From contig JACKAB010000015.1 in NCBI GenBank assembly GCA_020635285.1, positions 1 to 46,354 of the forward strand: a DNA stretch of 46,354 nt, given 5' to 3'. Below, one piece after another: positions 1 to 8,749 of the stretch (its first letter is position 1; each line of letters starts with the position of its first letter). Under the pieces are notes generated by a model, which was not told the DNA's origin, made no database searches, and was given only the letters and a program-made list of their open reading frames with translations. The position numbers and the translations under genes were made by a program. This DNA comes from Ignavibacteriales bacterium (GTDB taxonomy: Bacteria > Bacteroidota > Ignavibacteria > Ignavibacteriales > Melioribacteraceae).

Positions 1-3000
1 TTAACGGCGGTAACCATTGTTCCGGCTTTCATTCCGTGACCGGTAGCATCACCAAGAACACAAGTCAGGGTGCCATCCAAACCAATATTAAAATCATAAT
101 AATCACCTCCAACTTCAGTAGCTGTTTTCATATAGACTGCAATATCCAGTTGAGGTAATTGCGGCAGCGTTTTGGGCAGCATTGATAATTGCAAATCTCT
201 TGCTTCATCTAATTCTTTTTTCTTCTGATTGAATTCTAATTCCAATGCACGTCTTTCAGATTCAGTAGCTTTTGCTTGCAGTTCAGCTGCCTCAGCCCTA
301 TGCTCAGCATCCTGAATTTTCATTCTTTCTCTAGCTTTTGTAAGCAATCTTTTTCTTTGTAAACGATCAATGGTAAATATTAAACCAATAAACAATAAGC
401 CATAACCTATATAAGCCCAAGTTGTAAACCACCAAGGAGGATGAATTGTTATTGCTAATGTTTTGGGAGCTGATTTCCATACACCATCTCTGTTAGATCC
501 TTTTACAGAAAATGTATATTCGCCAGGGTCAAGGTTCGTATAAGTTACTTCTCTTTTATTATCAAATACCCAGCTTTTATCATAGCCAATTAGTTGGTGG
601 GCGTATTGATTTTTTTTTGGGTTTGAGTAATGAAGTGCTGCAAATGAAAAAGTCAGATCATTCTGATTATAGGTTAGATCTAATTTCTCTAAATCAAGTA
701 ATGATGTTTCTAACGGACTTTCATCAGCTTCATATGATTTTACTGATTTATTTGAAATTTTCAAATCAGAAAATATTAGATTCGGTTCAATGGTATTTGA
801 GTTACCCGGTGTAAAAGCGCTAAGTCCTTGTTCACTCCCGAAAAAGTACTGCCCATTGCTAGCTTTTAGTGCAGCAAGAGCAATAAAATCCATCCCTTCA
901 ATTCCATCTTCAGTATCATAATTTACAAAAGTAACCTGTTTAGTTTCTGAGTCAGTTACCATCTTGGAAATTCCATTTCGGGTTGCTAACCATAAATCAG
1001 TACCATCACCAGGTAATATTGAGGCTATATAACTTGTTGGAAGTCCATCATCTTCAGTGTATACTTTGAAGGTTTCGTTAATCGGATCAAATTTATTTAG
1101 TCCTAAATTTGTCGCTAACCATAGTATACCATCTTGGTCTTCGTGAATAAATTGAACGCTATTATTGCTTAGAGTATTTTGGGAGTTTTTGTCATTGCTA
1201 TATGTTTTAACTGAATTATTTTCTAAATCTATCTTGTTTAATCCAAATAGGTCGGTACCGATCCAAACAGTATTTTTCGAAATATGTATTGATCGGATAT
1301 TATTCCCTTTAATTAATTTTTCTTTTTTTGTTTCATTTAGATATCTGCTTATTTCTTTCGCTTGAGAATCATTCTCCAATTCAACAATACTTATTCCCCA
1401 GAATTGAGGGTATAGTGGTTCGGTGGCATTCCAAGCTCCATATCCGTGACTATCATCAGATTTATAACGCAATTTATAGCTGTCTGGTTTTAACTCAATT
1501 ATATCAAGCCATAGTCTATTTTTGTCAGCGCCACCTAATTCATAGGTTTTAGTAACATCCCTAGAACCCCAGATAGTGTCATTCTTAGAATTAACAATCC
1601 AGCCATAATCATATAATAAATTATCATCAAAAAAGCCCTCTCCTCCAGAAATCACTAAATATTTTCGAGGTTTAAGAATGTTAAATGATTTAGTCAAATC
1701 TGCAAAATCACCCACTTTACTAATTGATGCTTTTTGCTTGCCCTTACTAATAAATTTGTCAACTATATCATAAAGTTCTTGGGGATAGACTCTTGTTACT
1801 AGATTTCCTATTCGTTTATTTTTTTTCGTTTTAGCATTTATTAAATTAAGACCACCATTTGTACCTACCCAATAATTACCTTCATTATCTTTTTTTATGA
1901 CTCTTACCTGGTCATTGGAAAGACTGTTAAACGATTTGGGATCAAAAGTATACCTTTGAATTTCCCTAAAGCTTTTATCTAAATGAATCAATCCATCTCC
2001 CCAAGTTCCAAGCCACAATGAACCATCACTATCTTCGGCAATACTTCTTACAGATCCCCCAAACTGATCTTTAATTATGTTGTATTTAATTTGGCTAAAG
2101 CTCTGTTTCTTTTGATCAAAAACATTTAACCCTCCACCTCTAGTACCAACAATTATTTTACCTTTATTTATTTTTGATTCAAGTAAACCAAAAACTTGAT
2201 TACTGCTTATACTATTATTATTGCCATCCTCATATTTATAATTAATGAAAGACTCACGGCCAGCATCATACTTCATTATTCCTTGAGCCGTTGCAAACCA
2301 AATTATTCCAGTATTATCAAGTGTTGCACTAAAACAAAATAAATCCATTGTTCCATCTTTAAGTCTTTCATGACCATCAATAATAATTTCAGTAAAGTCA
2401 TCTGATATTCCATCAAATTTTACAATACCTCTATAATTATTTGCAATCCAAATATTGCCGGTTTGATCGGGTATAATTCTGTTCATATAATTGCCATTTA
2501 AAAATTTTAAAGTTTCATATTCTATTATTGGCCTTATACTTGTCGTGATCTGATCATATTTATATATTCCATTCCTGCCTGTAATCCATATTGTATTTGT
2601 CAGATCAGTATATAAACTGGTAATTAAATTCTCGCCCTTACTAAAATCAACTACACCTTCGAGATTTTTAATGCTAGCAGCTACAAAAGTACTATCCTTA
2701 TTATCATAATAGGATAAACCATAGCGACTAAAGCCTGCCCATATTTTCCCATCTTTGTCTTCTGCTAATTGCATAACCAAAGCATTAACTATTACAGCAT
2801 TCTTGCTATCATTTTCCCAAATAGCAACCTGATCCCAGCGATCATTTTGTTCATTATAAAGCAAAACTCCATAATTACGCGTGGCTGCCCACATTCTATT
2901 TTTTGAGTCAATCAGAATATTAAAGACTCTTCCACCACCATTTGGTGGGGCGTTTAATAATTCTGTCAAATCATAATTTTTAAATTCATTTTTGGTGCGA

Positions 3001-3350
3001 TTATATTTTGCAATTCCGTCTTCTGTACTAACCCAAATATTTTTATTTTTATCTTCTGCCAATCCCCAAACATTATCATTTAGTAAACTTGTTGATTTGC
3101 CCGGAATATTTTTATATCGTATAAATTTGTAGCCATCATATTGATGCAATCCGGCTAAAGTCCCAACCCACATTAGTCCGTAACTATCTTGCATTATTGC
3201 CCTAATACCTGCAGAACTTAATCCATCTGATAAAGTAATAAATTCGGTTTGAATGGTCTCTTGAGCAGAGGACAGAGTTGGTAAAATGATAAACAATATG
3301 AGAAAATAATGCTGAGCTTTTTCCAAAAAAGATATGGTAATAGTTTTCAT
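1..3350 (-). CDS. Propeller (Reg_prop/Y_Y_Y) sensor with C-terminal SpoIIE phosphatase, 3' end cut by window
   Basis: The frame is open from ATG 3350 to the window edge (about 1116 codons) without a stop. A signal peptide (about 1-29, ending SSAQE) precedes many two-component-regulator propeller blades with 'G.W.GT..GL' patterns. A Y_Y_Y domain ('YTNLDPGEYTFSVKGSNRDG') follows, then one membrane helix ('WAYIGYGLLFIGLIF'), a charged coiled coil, and the start of a PP2C/SpoIIE phosphatase (VGGDYYDF, then GDATGHGMKAG). By family knowledge this is a periplasmic sensor driving a cytoplasmic serine phosphatase. AAGGAAAAC lies just before the ATG. It starts 74 bases after the preceding phosphatase gene, probably in one operon. 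Odd: residues about 545-660 are not propeller blades but an inserted domain with 'YDYGWIV', 'GGADKNRLWLDI' and 'YPQFWGISIVE'. Confidence 0.9.
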   Translation of the reverse strand, partial: MKTITISFLEKAQHYFLILFIILPTLSSAQETIQTEFITLSDGLSSAGIRAIMQDSYGLMWVGTLAGLHQYDGYKFIRYKNIPGKSTSLLNDNVWGLAEDKNKNIWVSTEDGIAKYNRTKNEFKNYDLTELLNAPPNGGGRVFNILIDSKNRMWAATRNYGVLLYNEQNDRWDQVAIWENDSKNAVIVNALVMQLAEDKDGKIWAGFSRYGLSYYDNKDSTFVAASIKNLEGVVDFSKGENLITSLYTDLTNTIWITGRNGIYKYDQITTSIRPIIEYETLKFLNGNYMNRIIPDQTGNIWIANNYRGIVKFDGISDDFTEIIIDGHERLKDGTMDLFCFSATLDNTGIIWFATAQGIMKYDAGRESFINYKYEDGNNNSISSNQVFGLLESKINKGKIIVGTRGGGLNVFDQKKQSFSQIKYNIIKDQFGGSVRSIAEDSDGSLWLGTWGDGLIHLDKSFREIQRYTFDPKSFNSLSNDQVRVIKKDNEGNYWVGTNGGLNLINAKTKKNKRIGNLVTRVYPQELYDIVDKFISKGKQKASISKVGDFADLTKSFNILKPRKYLVISGGEGFFDDNLLYDYGWIVNSKNDTIWGSRDVTKTYELGGADKNRLWLDIIELKPDSYKLRYKSDDSHGYGAWNATEPLYPQFWGISIVELENDSQAKEISRYLNETKKEKLIKGNNIRSIHISKNTVWIGTDLFGLNKIDLENNSVKTYSNDKNSQNTLSNNSVQFIHEDQDGILWLATNLGLNKFDPINETFKVYTEDDGLPTSYIASILPGDGTDLWLATRNGISKMVTDSETKQVTFVNYDTEDGIEGMDFIALAALKASNGQYFFGSEQGLSAFTPGNSNTIEPNLIFSDLKISNKSVKSYEADESPLETSLLDLEKLDLTYNQNDLTFSFAALHYSNPKKNQYAHQLIGYDKSWVFDNKREVTYTNLDPGEYTFSVKGSNRDGVWKSAPKTLAITIHPPWWFTTWAYIGYGLLFIGLIFTIDRLQRKRLLTKARERMKIQDAEHRAEAAELQAKATESERRALELEFNQKKKELDEARDLQLSMLPKTLPQLPQLDIAVYMKTATEVGGDYYDFNIGLDGTLTCVLGDATGHGMKAGTMVTAV

Positions 3351-3424
3351 GTTTTCCTTTTTTAAAATTAAAAACAGGATGTTGTTAATTTTCGTACTAC
3401 TTGTCTTATTTTTATATAAAAAAA

Positions 3425-5020
3425 TTATTGACGAATTAAATAAAGTGCAGTGATATCGTCACTTTGAATTTCACCTTTGGTGTGAGATCTTACATCGGCA
3501 ACAATTGAGCTAATAAATTCGGAAGCACTTTTGGGTTTTACTTCAACAAAATACTTTTCTAATCTTTCATCAGTATATTCTACTTCTTTTTTATCCATTG
3601 CTTCGGGAATACCATCAGAAAAAATAAAAAGTCGTTCCCCTTTTTTTAAATTTAATTTTTCACTCGCAAAAGGTAATCCCATATCGAACATTCCAAAGGC
3701 AACACCACCAGCATCAATTTTTTCAATTTTATTATTTTTTCTTAGTATAAGTGCCGGATTGTGTCCTGCATTAATAATATCAATATCCCCATTTTCTGGG
3801 TTTAACACAGCTATTAGAAATGTAATGAATTTATCTGCAGTAGAAGATTTGTAAATAATGGTATTCATTTTTACAGCCATTTCTGAAAGAGGAATATGGA
3901 AATCTAGATAAGAACGAAGAGAGGCATCTAAAGTACTTACTAACAGCGCAGCTGGCATTCCTTTTCCGGTAACATCCGCAACAATTACAGCATATCTGCC
4001 ATCTTCAAGTTTAAAGACATTATAATAATCGCCGCTTACTTCTTTGGAAGGAATATTAATTCCAGAAATATCATAACCATCAATGGTTGGTAATTTTTCG
4101 GGAAGAATTCTTTTTTGAATTGATGCAGCAACGGCTAACTCTCTTTTCATTGTTTCATTTTCCAGGGCTTCTTTATTCGCCCTATCATTTTCTATGGCTG
4201 CCTGTACTTGTCTGGCAATAGCGCCTAAAAGTAATTCATCTGTATCTTCAAATTGAATAATTCCTTCGCGACTTTCCTTTTCGCACAGTGTAAACTCATA
4301 TTCAATTCCTACATCAACAAATTTTTTGATTAATCTAAATTTAACTTTTGGTTTGCCATAGATGATGTTAGGCGGAAAGTGTATTTCATCAATATTACCT
4401 TTTTTATTGGTTACTTTAATTCTCCCATATGATGAATTTGTTAAGGCTATTGCACGTGAGAGAGCAAGCTCAAGTAAATCATTACCAAATCTTATTTTGG
4501 AAATCTCAATGCCGGTATCAATTAAACTATAGAGTTGAGAAACCCGATTGTTTAATGAAAATATTAATTTTTTTTCTTTACCTCTCGAGAGCAAAACTTG
4601 GTAAGCACTATCAAATATTTGAATGAAAATTTGAAATGTTATTTTATCAATTTCTGAATAGCTTGTTCCATCAAATTTTTTACCGAGAACAATGGCTATA
4701 AGTTTAGAATCAATTAGTTTAGTGATTGTAAACAATTCAGAAGAATCGGAGTTAGCAACTATTTTTAAAGCTAACTCGTCAAAATTTTCAACTTCAGATT
4801 GATGTTGAAAAACATTCTTATTAATTAGATTGGTCCATTTAGGTGAGTTTTTATCACGATGAAATATATTTACCTTAGTGGTAAAAAAATTCCCGCGTAA
4901 TATTTTATCAAATTGTTTCGCCATTCCATTTAGAGAAATTGAATTTGTTAAAATCTCAAAACTCTCTTGGAATGATTTAACTTGGAAAGATAATTTCTCA
5001 GTAATTAAATCAGATGCCAA
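3425..5020 (-). CDS. SpoIIE/RsbU-type serine phosphatase (PP2C)
   Basis: 531 residues. The N-terminal 270 residues look like a GAF-like sensor region. A coiled linker (about 280-310) leads to a SpoIIE-type PP2C domain with SGDYYNV, 'ADVTGKGMPAALL', NAGHNPAL, FSDGIPEAM and SDDITALYL. The family dephosphorylates STAS anti-sigma antagonists, and the STAS gene lies 19 bases upstream. The best start is TTG 5020, because a GGGGG ribosome-binding stretch sits eight bases before it and no ATG fits. Odd: the usual GGD(Y/F)YD metal-site segment reads SGDYYN here, so the second aspartate is Asn. The other two phosphatases in this window keep GGDYYD. Confidence 0.9.
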   Translation of the reverse strand: MASDLITEKLSFQVKSFQESFEILTNSISLNGMAKQFDKILRGNFFTTKVNIFHRDKNSPKWTNLINKNVFQHQSEVENFDELALKIVANSDSSELFTITKLIDSKLIAIVLGKKFDGTSYSEIDKITFQIFIQIFDSAYQVLLSRGKEKKLIFSLNNRVSQLYSLIDTGIEISKIRFGNDLLELALSRAIALTNSSYGRIKVTNKKGNIDEIHFPPNIIYGKPKVKFRLIKKFVDVGIEYEFTLCEKESREGIIQFEDTDELLLGAIARQVQAAIENDRANKEALENETMKRELAVAASIQKRILPEKLPTIDGYDISGINIPSKEVSGDYYNVFKLEDGRYAVIVADVTGKGMPAALLVSTLDASLRSYLDFHIPLSEMAVKMNTIIYKSSTADKFITFLIAVLNPENGDIDIINAGHNPALILRKNNKIEKIDAGGVAFGMFDMGLPFASEKLNLKKGERLFIFSDGIPEAMDKKEVEYTDERLEKYFVEVKPKSASEFISSIVADVRSHTKGEIQSDDITALYLIRQ

Positions 5021-5039
5021 AATAAATCCCCCAATAATT

Positions 5040-5375
5040 TTATTTTATGTCATCTATAGAAGCTACTTTCTCTGCAAATTGAAAGAGTCCCATAATCGTA
5101 AAAGTCTTTTCTATTGATGGATCTAAATTAGTAAAATAGAGTTTGCCCCCTTTACTGTTTAATTTTTCAATTATTTCAATAAGGAAAGATATTCCTATTG
5201 AATTAACTACTTTAGAATTTTCAATATCAATTAATAATTTTGTAACCCCACTGTTAAAAGGCTCTTCAAAAGCTTGGGCAATTTTTTCGCCACCGGAATT
5301 ATTAATGTAACCCTCTGTTTTAATAACTAAAACATTATTAACCATTTTTGATGTTAAATCGAAATCTTTAACCAT
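5040..5375 (-). CDS. STAS-domain anti-sigma factor antagonist (RsbV/SpoIIAA type)
   Basis: 111 residues covering one STAS domain. The phosphorylation loop reads VVNSIGISF: Ser59 aligns with the phosphorylated Ser58 of B. subtilis SpoIIAA (DSSG), while the preceding Asp is Asn58. By family knowledge it binds an anti-sigma kinase when unphosphorylated. It lies between the kinase-like gene (10 bases upstream) and the phosphatase (19 bases downstream), the usual RsbW-V-U set in one operon. A GAGGGAAAAG ribosome-binding site precedes ATG 5375. No SigB-like factor is in the window, so the output is unknown. Confidence 0.9.
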   Translation of the reverse strand: MVKDFDLTSKMVNNVLVIKTEGYINNSGGEKIAQAFEEPFNSGVTKLLIDIENSKVVNSIGISFLIEIIEKLNSKGGKLYFTNLDPSIEKTFTIMGLFQFAEKVASIDDIK

Positions 5376-5385
5376 TACTTTTCCC

Positions 5386-5802
5386 TCATAATAAATTTTT
5401 TGTTATTGTAATTTTAGTTCCATTTTTTCCGGAGGTAATTTCAAAACCATCGGACATTGATTTCATTAATTTTAAACCCCAGCCACGCTTATTTGAAGAA
5501 CCCATTTTATTTTGTATATCTGGTTCTTCAACACTTTCAGGTTCAAAACCTTTGCCATAATCTGTAATTAAGATAATTAGCTTTTCTTTGGTCATCGTAA
5601 AATCAACACTTACATATGGATTTTCAAGTCCAGAGTGTTCCATTCCATTGATGATACCTTCGGTTACTAAAATTCCAGCTTCCCCAATTTTATCTTCAGG
5701 TATGCCGAGATGTCGACCCATTAACTGCAATCCTTCGAGCGCTACTAATTCAATATCAGGAACTTTGGGAAGTTTGATTTCAAGATTAATGTTTTCGTTC
5801 AT
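5386..5802 (-). CDS. HATPase_c anti-sigma-type serine kinase (RsbW-like)
   Basis: 138 residues from ATG 5802; an upstream in-frame extension to 5904 looks non-coding. GHKL ATPase features are visible: an N-box in 'VTEGIINGMEHSG', a G1 box DYGKGFEP and a G2 box in 'NKRGWGLKLMKSM'. The size fits a stand-alone RsbW/SpoIIAB-like kinase that phosphorylates the STAS protein encoded next. It is the first gene of the minus-strand partner-switching operon and is divergent from the gene at 6164. Confidence 0.9.
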   Translation of the reverse strand: MNENINLEIKLPKVPDIELVALEGLQLMGRHLGIPEDKIGEAGILVTEGIINGMEHSGLENPYVSVDFTMTKEKLIILITDYGKGFEPESVEEPDIQNKMGSSNKRGWGLKLMKSMSDGFEITSGKNGTKITITKNLL

Positions 5803-6163
5803 ATTTTTTCTCAAATTAGTTTGAAGTTTTCTATACAAGATTAGATGTCTGAAATAATCATTTAATATACAAAAAAAAATAAGTAACCCAAGACATTTTT
5901 CCAAGTAAATAGTGAATTTAAACTAAGTACAATTTAACAACATAAAAGTTGGTTAAATAAATTTAAAAAGAAATTCACAGAGCGTTGTTATAATAATAAC
6001 TGCAAGTCAAAAAGCTTCTGCACATAAGTATAAAGAGTGAATTCTCATGTAAAATCACGAGTCAATTTTTTTTTCAAATTCTCACCAACATTTTTTGTTT
6101 CATTTGTAGTTGTAGTAGTCGCACAGACAAAGTTAATTTTTTCACAAATAAAAAGAGGTAACC
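5803..6163. other. Divergent intergenic region
   Basis: About 360 AT-rich bases between the minus-strand RsbW-like operon and the plus-strand HEAT-like protein. It must hold promoters for both. On the plus strand I see the ECF-type site at 6085-6111 and a leader with AGAGG before ATG 6164. I found no convincing primary-sigma element for the minus operon. No gene seen. Confidence 0.6.
6085..6111 (+). promoter_or_regulatory. Putative ECF-sigma promoter (CCAAC-N16-GTAGTT)
   Basis: CCAAC at 6085-6089 and GTAGTT at 6106-6111 are 16 bases apart, the AAC/GTA spacing known for ECF promoters such as SigW. The same arrangement recurs at 7301 before the sigma gene and at 8671 (17-base spacer) before the paralog at 8750. 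The consensus is inferred from three sites only. Confidence 0.5.
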
Positions 6164-6769
6164 ATGAAAAACCAAAGTAATCCAAAAAGCAATTCCAAAA
6201 TGATGGCCATGTTATTAGGAACAGTTATTTTGGCAATAATAGTAGTATTCTTAGTAGTTGATAATCCTAGTCCAAAAGAAAACGTTGTCGGCACGATCGG
6301 AGGATCAGAAAATATTAGTGAGTTTGAAAAAGCAGATAAAGCGGCAGAAAGTTTAGCTTCAACAAAACTAGAAAAATCAAAGTATGAAGAAATTGAAAAT
6401 AATTTAGTTGAAGGAATTAATTCTGATAACCGTGGCTTGCAAATTAGTAGTGCATATTTTTTAGGTGAAATGAAATCTCATAGAGCTATCAATCCATTAT
6501 TAAAAATGTTGAAGGATGGAACCACTGAGGAAGAACGTATTATTGCAGCTCTTTCACTTTCTAAAATAAAAACAGAACAAGGTTTATTCGCTGTAAAACA
6601 AAGAATTAAATTTGATGACAGCGAAAGAGTTCAAAGACTTTGCGAAATTTTTTATAATAATCATATAGCAGATCAAATCAATGATAATGAAACAGTTGAG
6701 CCAGACTATTTAGTAAAACTTGATCAAACTTATAACGGAGTTAAGTTATCTGAATTTGCTGGGAACTAA
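6164..6769 (+). CDS. Single-pass membrane protein with HEAT-like outer domain and VGTIG motif
   Basis: 201 residues. A lysine-containing cytoplasmic tail (1-13) is followed by one membrane helix (about 14-33), a juxtamembrane VVGTIGG motif (41-47), and an alpha-helical part with HEAT/PBS-lyase-like repeats around 85-150 ('AYFLGEMKSHRAINPLL', 'ALSLSKIKTEQGLFAV'). Topology is probably N-in with the repeats in the periplasm. The first 47 residues and about 100 upstream bases resemble those of the gene at 8750, so the two are paralogs with different outer domains. An AGAGG site precedes the ATG and an ECF-type promoter lies at 6085. A strong terminator follows, so it is probably monocistronic. 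Exact function is unknown. Confidence 0.85.
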   Translation: MKNQSNPKSNSKMMAMLLGTVILAIIVVFLVVDNPSPKENVVGTIGGSENISEFEKADKAAESLASTKLEKSKYEEIENNLVEGINSDNRGLQISSAYFLGEMKSHRAINPLLKMLKDGTTEEERIIAALSLSKIKTEQGLFAVKQRIKFDDSERVQRLCEIFYNNHIADQINDNETVEPDYLVKLDQTYNGVKLSEFAGN

Positions 6770-6778
6770 AGATTTATT

Positions 6779-6825
6779 AAGAACGGTGATTTACTCTAAA
6801 AGATTTAGAGTGGGTTGCCGTTCTT
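6779..6825 (+). terminator. Rho-independent-type hairpin after the HEAT-like gene
   Basis: Outer stem AAGAACGG/CCGTTCTT and inner stem CTCTAAA/TTTAGAG form a long hairpin ten bases after the stop codon at 6769. Only a weak T-rich tail follows. Confidence 0.7.
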
Positions 6826-6994
6826 ACTCCCTTTCAAATTGAAAAGTATTTTAATTCTGTATTTTATGGCGATTCATCCATAAAGAAGTTAAACTTAATT
6901 TTACAATCTGGTGGATTTGTTAAATAAATTTTTACTAAATTTAAAAAAATCTAAACTGCATAATTCACAGTATTAAGACCATATAAGTTTTTTT

Positions 6995-7290
6995 ATGGAA
7001 GATAAAATTGTTCGATGTAAAATTATAAACAGTAATCAAGTTTTTATTAGTGGTAGACTAAACGCTTCTGTTACTTCTAAACTCGTTGAAGCCCTAGAAA
7101 CAATTAAGGATAATTGTATAATTGATTTCAAAGAACTTGAATACATTTCAAGTGCTGGTTTAGGTGAGCTAATACAAACGTATTCAAGATTAAAAGATTC
7201 TGGTAAATCCTTAAGCTAATTAATATGAATAGTCATATTAGAGAAGTTTTTAAGATTTGCGGTCTAGATAAAGTATTTACGATAGAATAA
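6995..7290 (+). CDS. STAS-domain protein (anti-sigma antagonist type), one frameshift
   Basis: The first 74 codons carry the STAS core with loop 'EYISSAGLGELI'; Ser53 aligns with the SpoIIAA phosphoserine. The frame then stops at 7219, but the next frame continues with a normal STAS end ('LINMNSHIREVFKICGL') to TAA 7290, giving about 98 residues. One base is missing near 7210-7215 (TTAAGC). It is on the opposite strand from the STAS gene at 5040 and lies just ahead of the sigma gene. It could be a second substrate of the RsbW-like kinase or phosphatases; this is inference. Confidence 0.8.
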
Positions 7291-7300
7291 TTTTTTTTCA

Positions 7301-7327
7301 CCAACTTTTTATTACTTGGGTGTATTT
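7301..7327 (+). promoter_or_regulatory. Putative autoregulatory ECF promoter (CCAAC-N16-GTATTT)
   Basis: CCAAC at 7301-7305 and GTATTT at 7322-7327 with a 16-base spacer match the sites before the genes at 6164 and 8750. A transcript would start around 7333, almost at the sigma start codon, leaving little or no leader. Confidence 0.45.
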
Positions 7328-7331
7328 ATAA

Positions 7332-7867
7332 TTGGAGAATGAAGATTTAATTTTTGTTACTGAATGCCTAAAAGGCAATGGGAAAGCTTTTGAGAAAATT
7401 GTGGATAAATATCAAAAGATCATTTTTAGGTTAGCAGATAAATTAGTAAGAGATTTTGATGATGCAGAAGAAATTACACAAAGCGTATTTGTTAAGGCAT
7501 ATGAAAATCTTAAAGATTACAATCCACAATATAAATTTTTCAGTTGGCTTTATAGAATTGCAGTTAACGAATCAATCAATTTTAAGAAAAGAAAAAGTAA
7601 TGTTTCTGAATTAAATGAAAATGAAACATCACTGGAAAATGATCCTGATAAAATTTGTGAGAATAATATTCTAAGTGAAAATATAAATGATGCTTTAATG
7701 CAGCTTGATATGCTTTATAGATTGCCGGTTGTTCTAAAACATTTTTGGACTACTCATACAAGGAATTAGGTTTTCTATTAAGTGTTCCGGAAAAGACAGT
7801 AAAATCAAGGTTATTTACGGGTAGGCAATTATTAAAAAATTTATTAACAGAAAATAGAGTTATTTAA
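7332..7867 (+). CDS. ECF-type RNA polymerase sigma factor, one frameshift
   Basis: Region 2 is clear: 'FEKIVDKYQKIIFRLADKLV', 'DDAEEITQSVFVKAYENL' and 'FFSWLYRIAVNESINFKKR'. Region 4 starts at 'LMQLDMLYRLPVVLKHF'. The frame breaks at about 7742 in a T-run, and the next frame gives 'DYSYKELGFLLSVPEKTVKS', the recognition helix, up to TAA 7867. The total of about 178 residues is normal for ECF factors. The open frame begins at TTG 7332; an ATG would appear if one extra T at 7332-7333 is an error. The anti-sigma gene starts one base after the stop, so the two are translationally coupled. Probably autoregulated from the site at 7301. Confidence 0.88.
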
Positions 7868-7868
7868 A

Positions 7869-8718
7869 ATGATACAACCAGAATACATAGAACTAATAAA
7901 TAAAGACATCGATAAAATAATTTCAGCTAGTGAAAAGAAAATATTAGATAAATATCTAAAAGAAAACGAGGAAGCTAAAATTCTACATAAAGAATTGTTA
8001 AGAACAGAAGAATTACTAGATACTATTCCCGAAAATGTCGCTTCTGAAAATCTTAAAAAAGGATTTTGAATTCTATAGATTATAATATGTATCAGCCCCA
8101 AAAAAAGCAAATCATTTATTCCTGAAAGTATTTCTAAAATATTTTTGGGTCTAAAGTTAAAACTGCAATGTGTCATTTGGTGTGGTTTTAATAATTACAG
8201 GTATTTTGTTTTCTGCTATGTTTTTTAATTCTGCTTTCAAAGATTTAGTCGGTGAGAACAATACAATTGGTACAATAGGATTAAGCGAAATGAAATTATT
8301 AGAATCAATCAATATTAATTCAGAGAATATTTTAGGGAATATTAATATTGAAAAAGGAAAGAACGAATATAAATTTAGTATTGATATTAACTCACCCGAA
8401 AAATATAAATTACAAATTGATTTCAATCCACTAAATGTTTTAATTAAAAATTACTCGTCCAACAACAATTTTATAATCAGTGATGATCGCAGTTCAGTAA
8501 CATTTGAAAATTCATTACAACTTACAGATGAGCTAGAATTCACTTCAAAAAATATTTCTGAAGACAAATTTTCTATTAAGATATTGAAAGATGATAGTCA
8601 GATTTTCCAAAAGAGAAATAGTACTCTCGAATTATTAATATTTAGATTCTCAAAATATTTTAATTTTTCTCCAACATTTATTCATTTCGTTTGTATTTGT
8701 AGTAATCGAACTGACTAA
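7869..8718 (+). CDS. Membrane-bound anti-sigma factor, frameshifted
   Basis: The cytoplasmic part (7869-8069) has the shape of small anti-sigma domains ('MIQPEYIELINKDIDKIISA', then 'DKYLKENEEAKILHKELLR'), without a zinc His/Cys motif. Breaks near 8062 and 8100-8170 separate it from one membrane helix ('FGVVLIITGILFSAMFF') and a beta-rich periplasmic part beginning with the motif TIGTIGLSE. The unbroken frame ends at 8718, inside the next promoter. A frameshift in the A-run near 8610 would instead end it at 8638, which is more likely. Its place directly after the sigma gene supports the role. The VGTIG-like motif links it to the proteins at 6164 and 8750. Confidence 0.75.
8671..8698 (+). promoter_or_regulatory. 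Putative ECF-sigma promoter (CCAAC-N17-GTATTT)
   Basis: CCAAC at 8671-8675 and GTATTT at 8693-8698. The surrounding 40-50 bases align with those at 6080-6125 ('CAACATTT', 'TTTGTA', 'TTGTAGTA'), showing a duplicated promoter region ahead of two paralogous genes. Confidence 0.5.
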
Positions 8719-8749
8719 ATTATTTCCAAAATAAAAAAATGAGGTTATC

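Noticed and set aside
1..3350. Several short plus-strand open frames (for example 512-814, 1165-1365)
   Set aside because: They are antisense to an uninterrupted 1116-codon sensor gene.
5386..5904. Longer start of the RsbW-like kinase at 5904
   Set aside because: The extra residues are hydrophobic and unlike the family; ATG 5802 gives the normal length.
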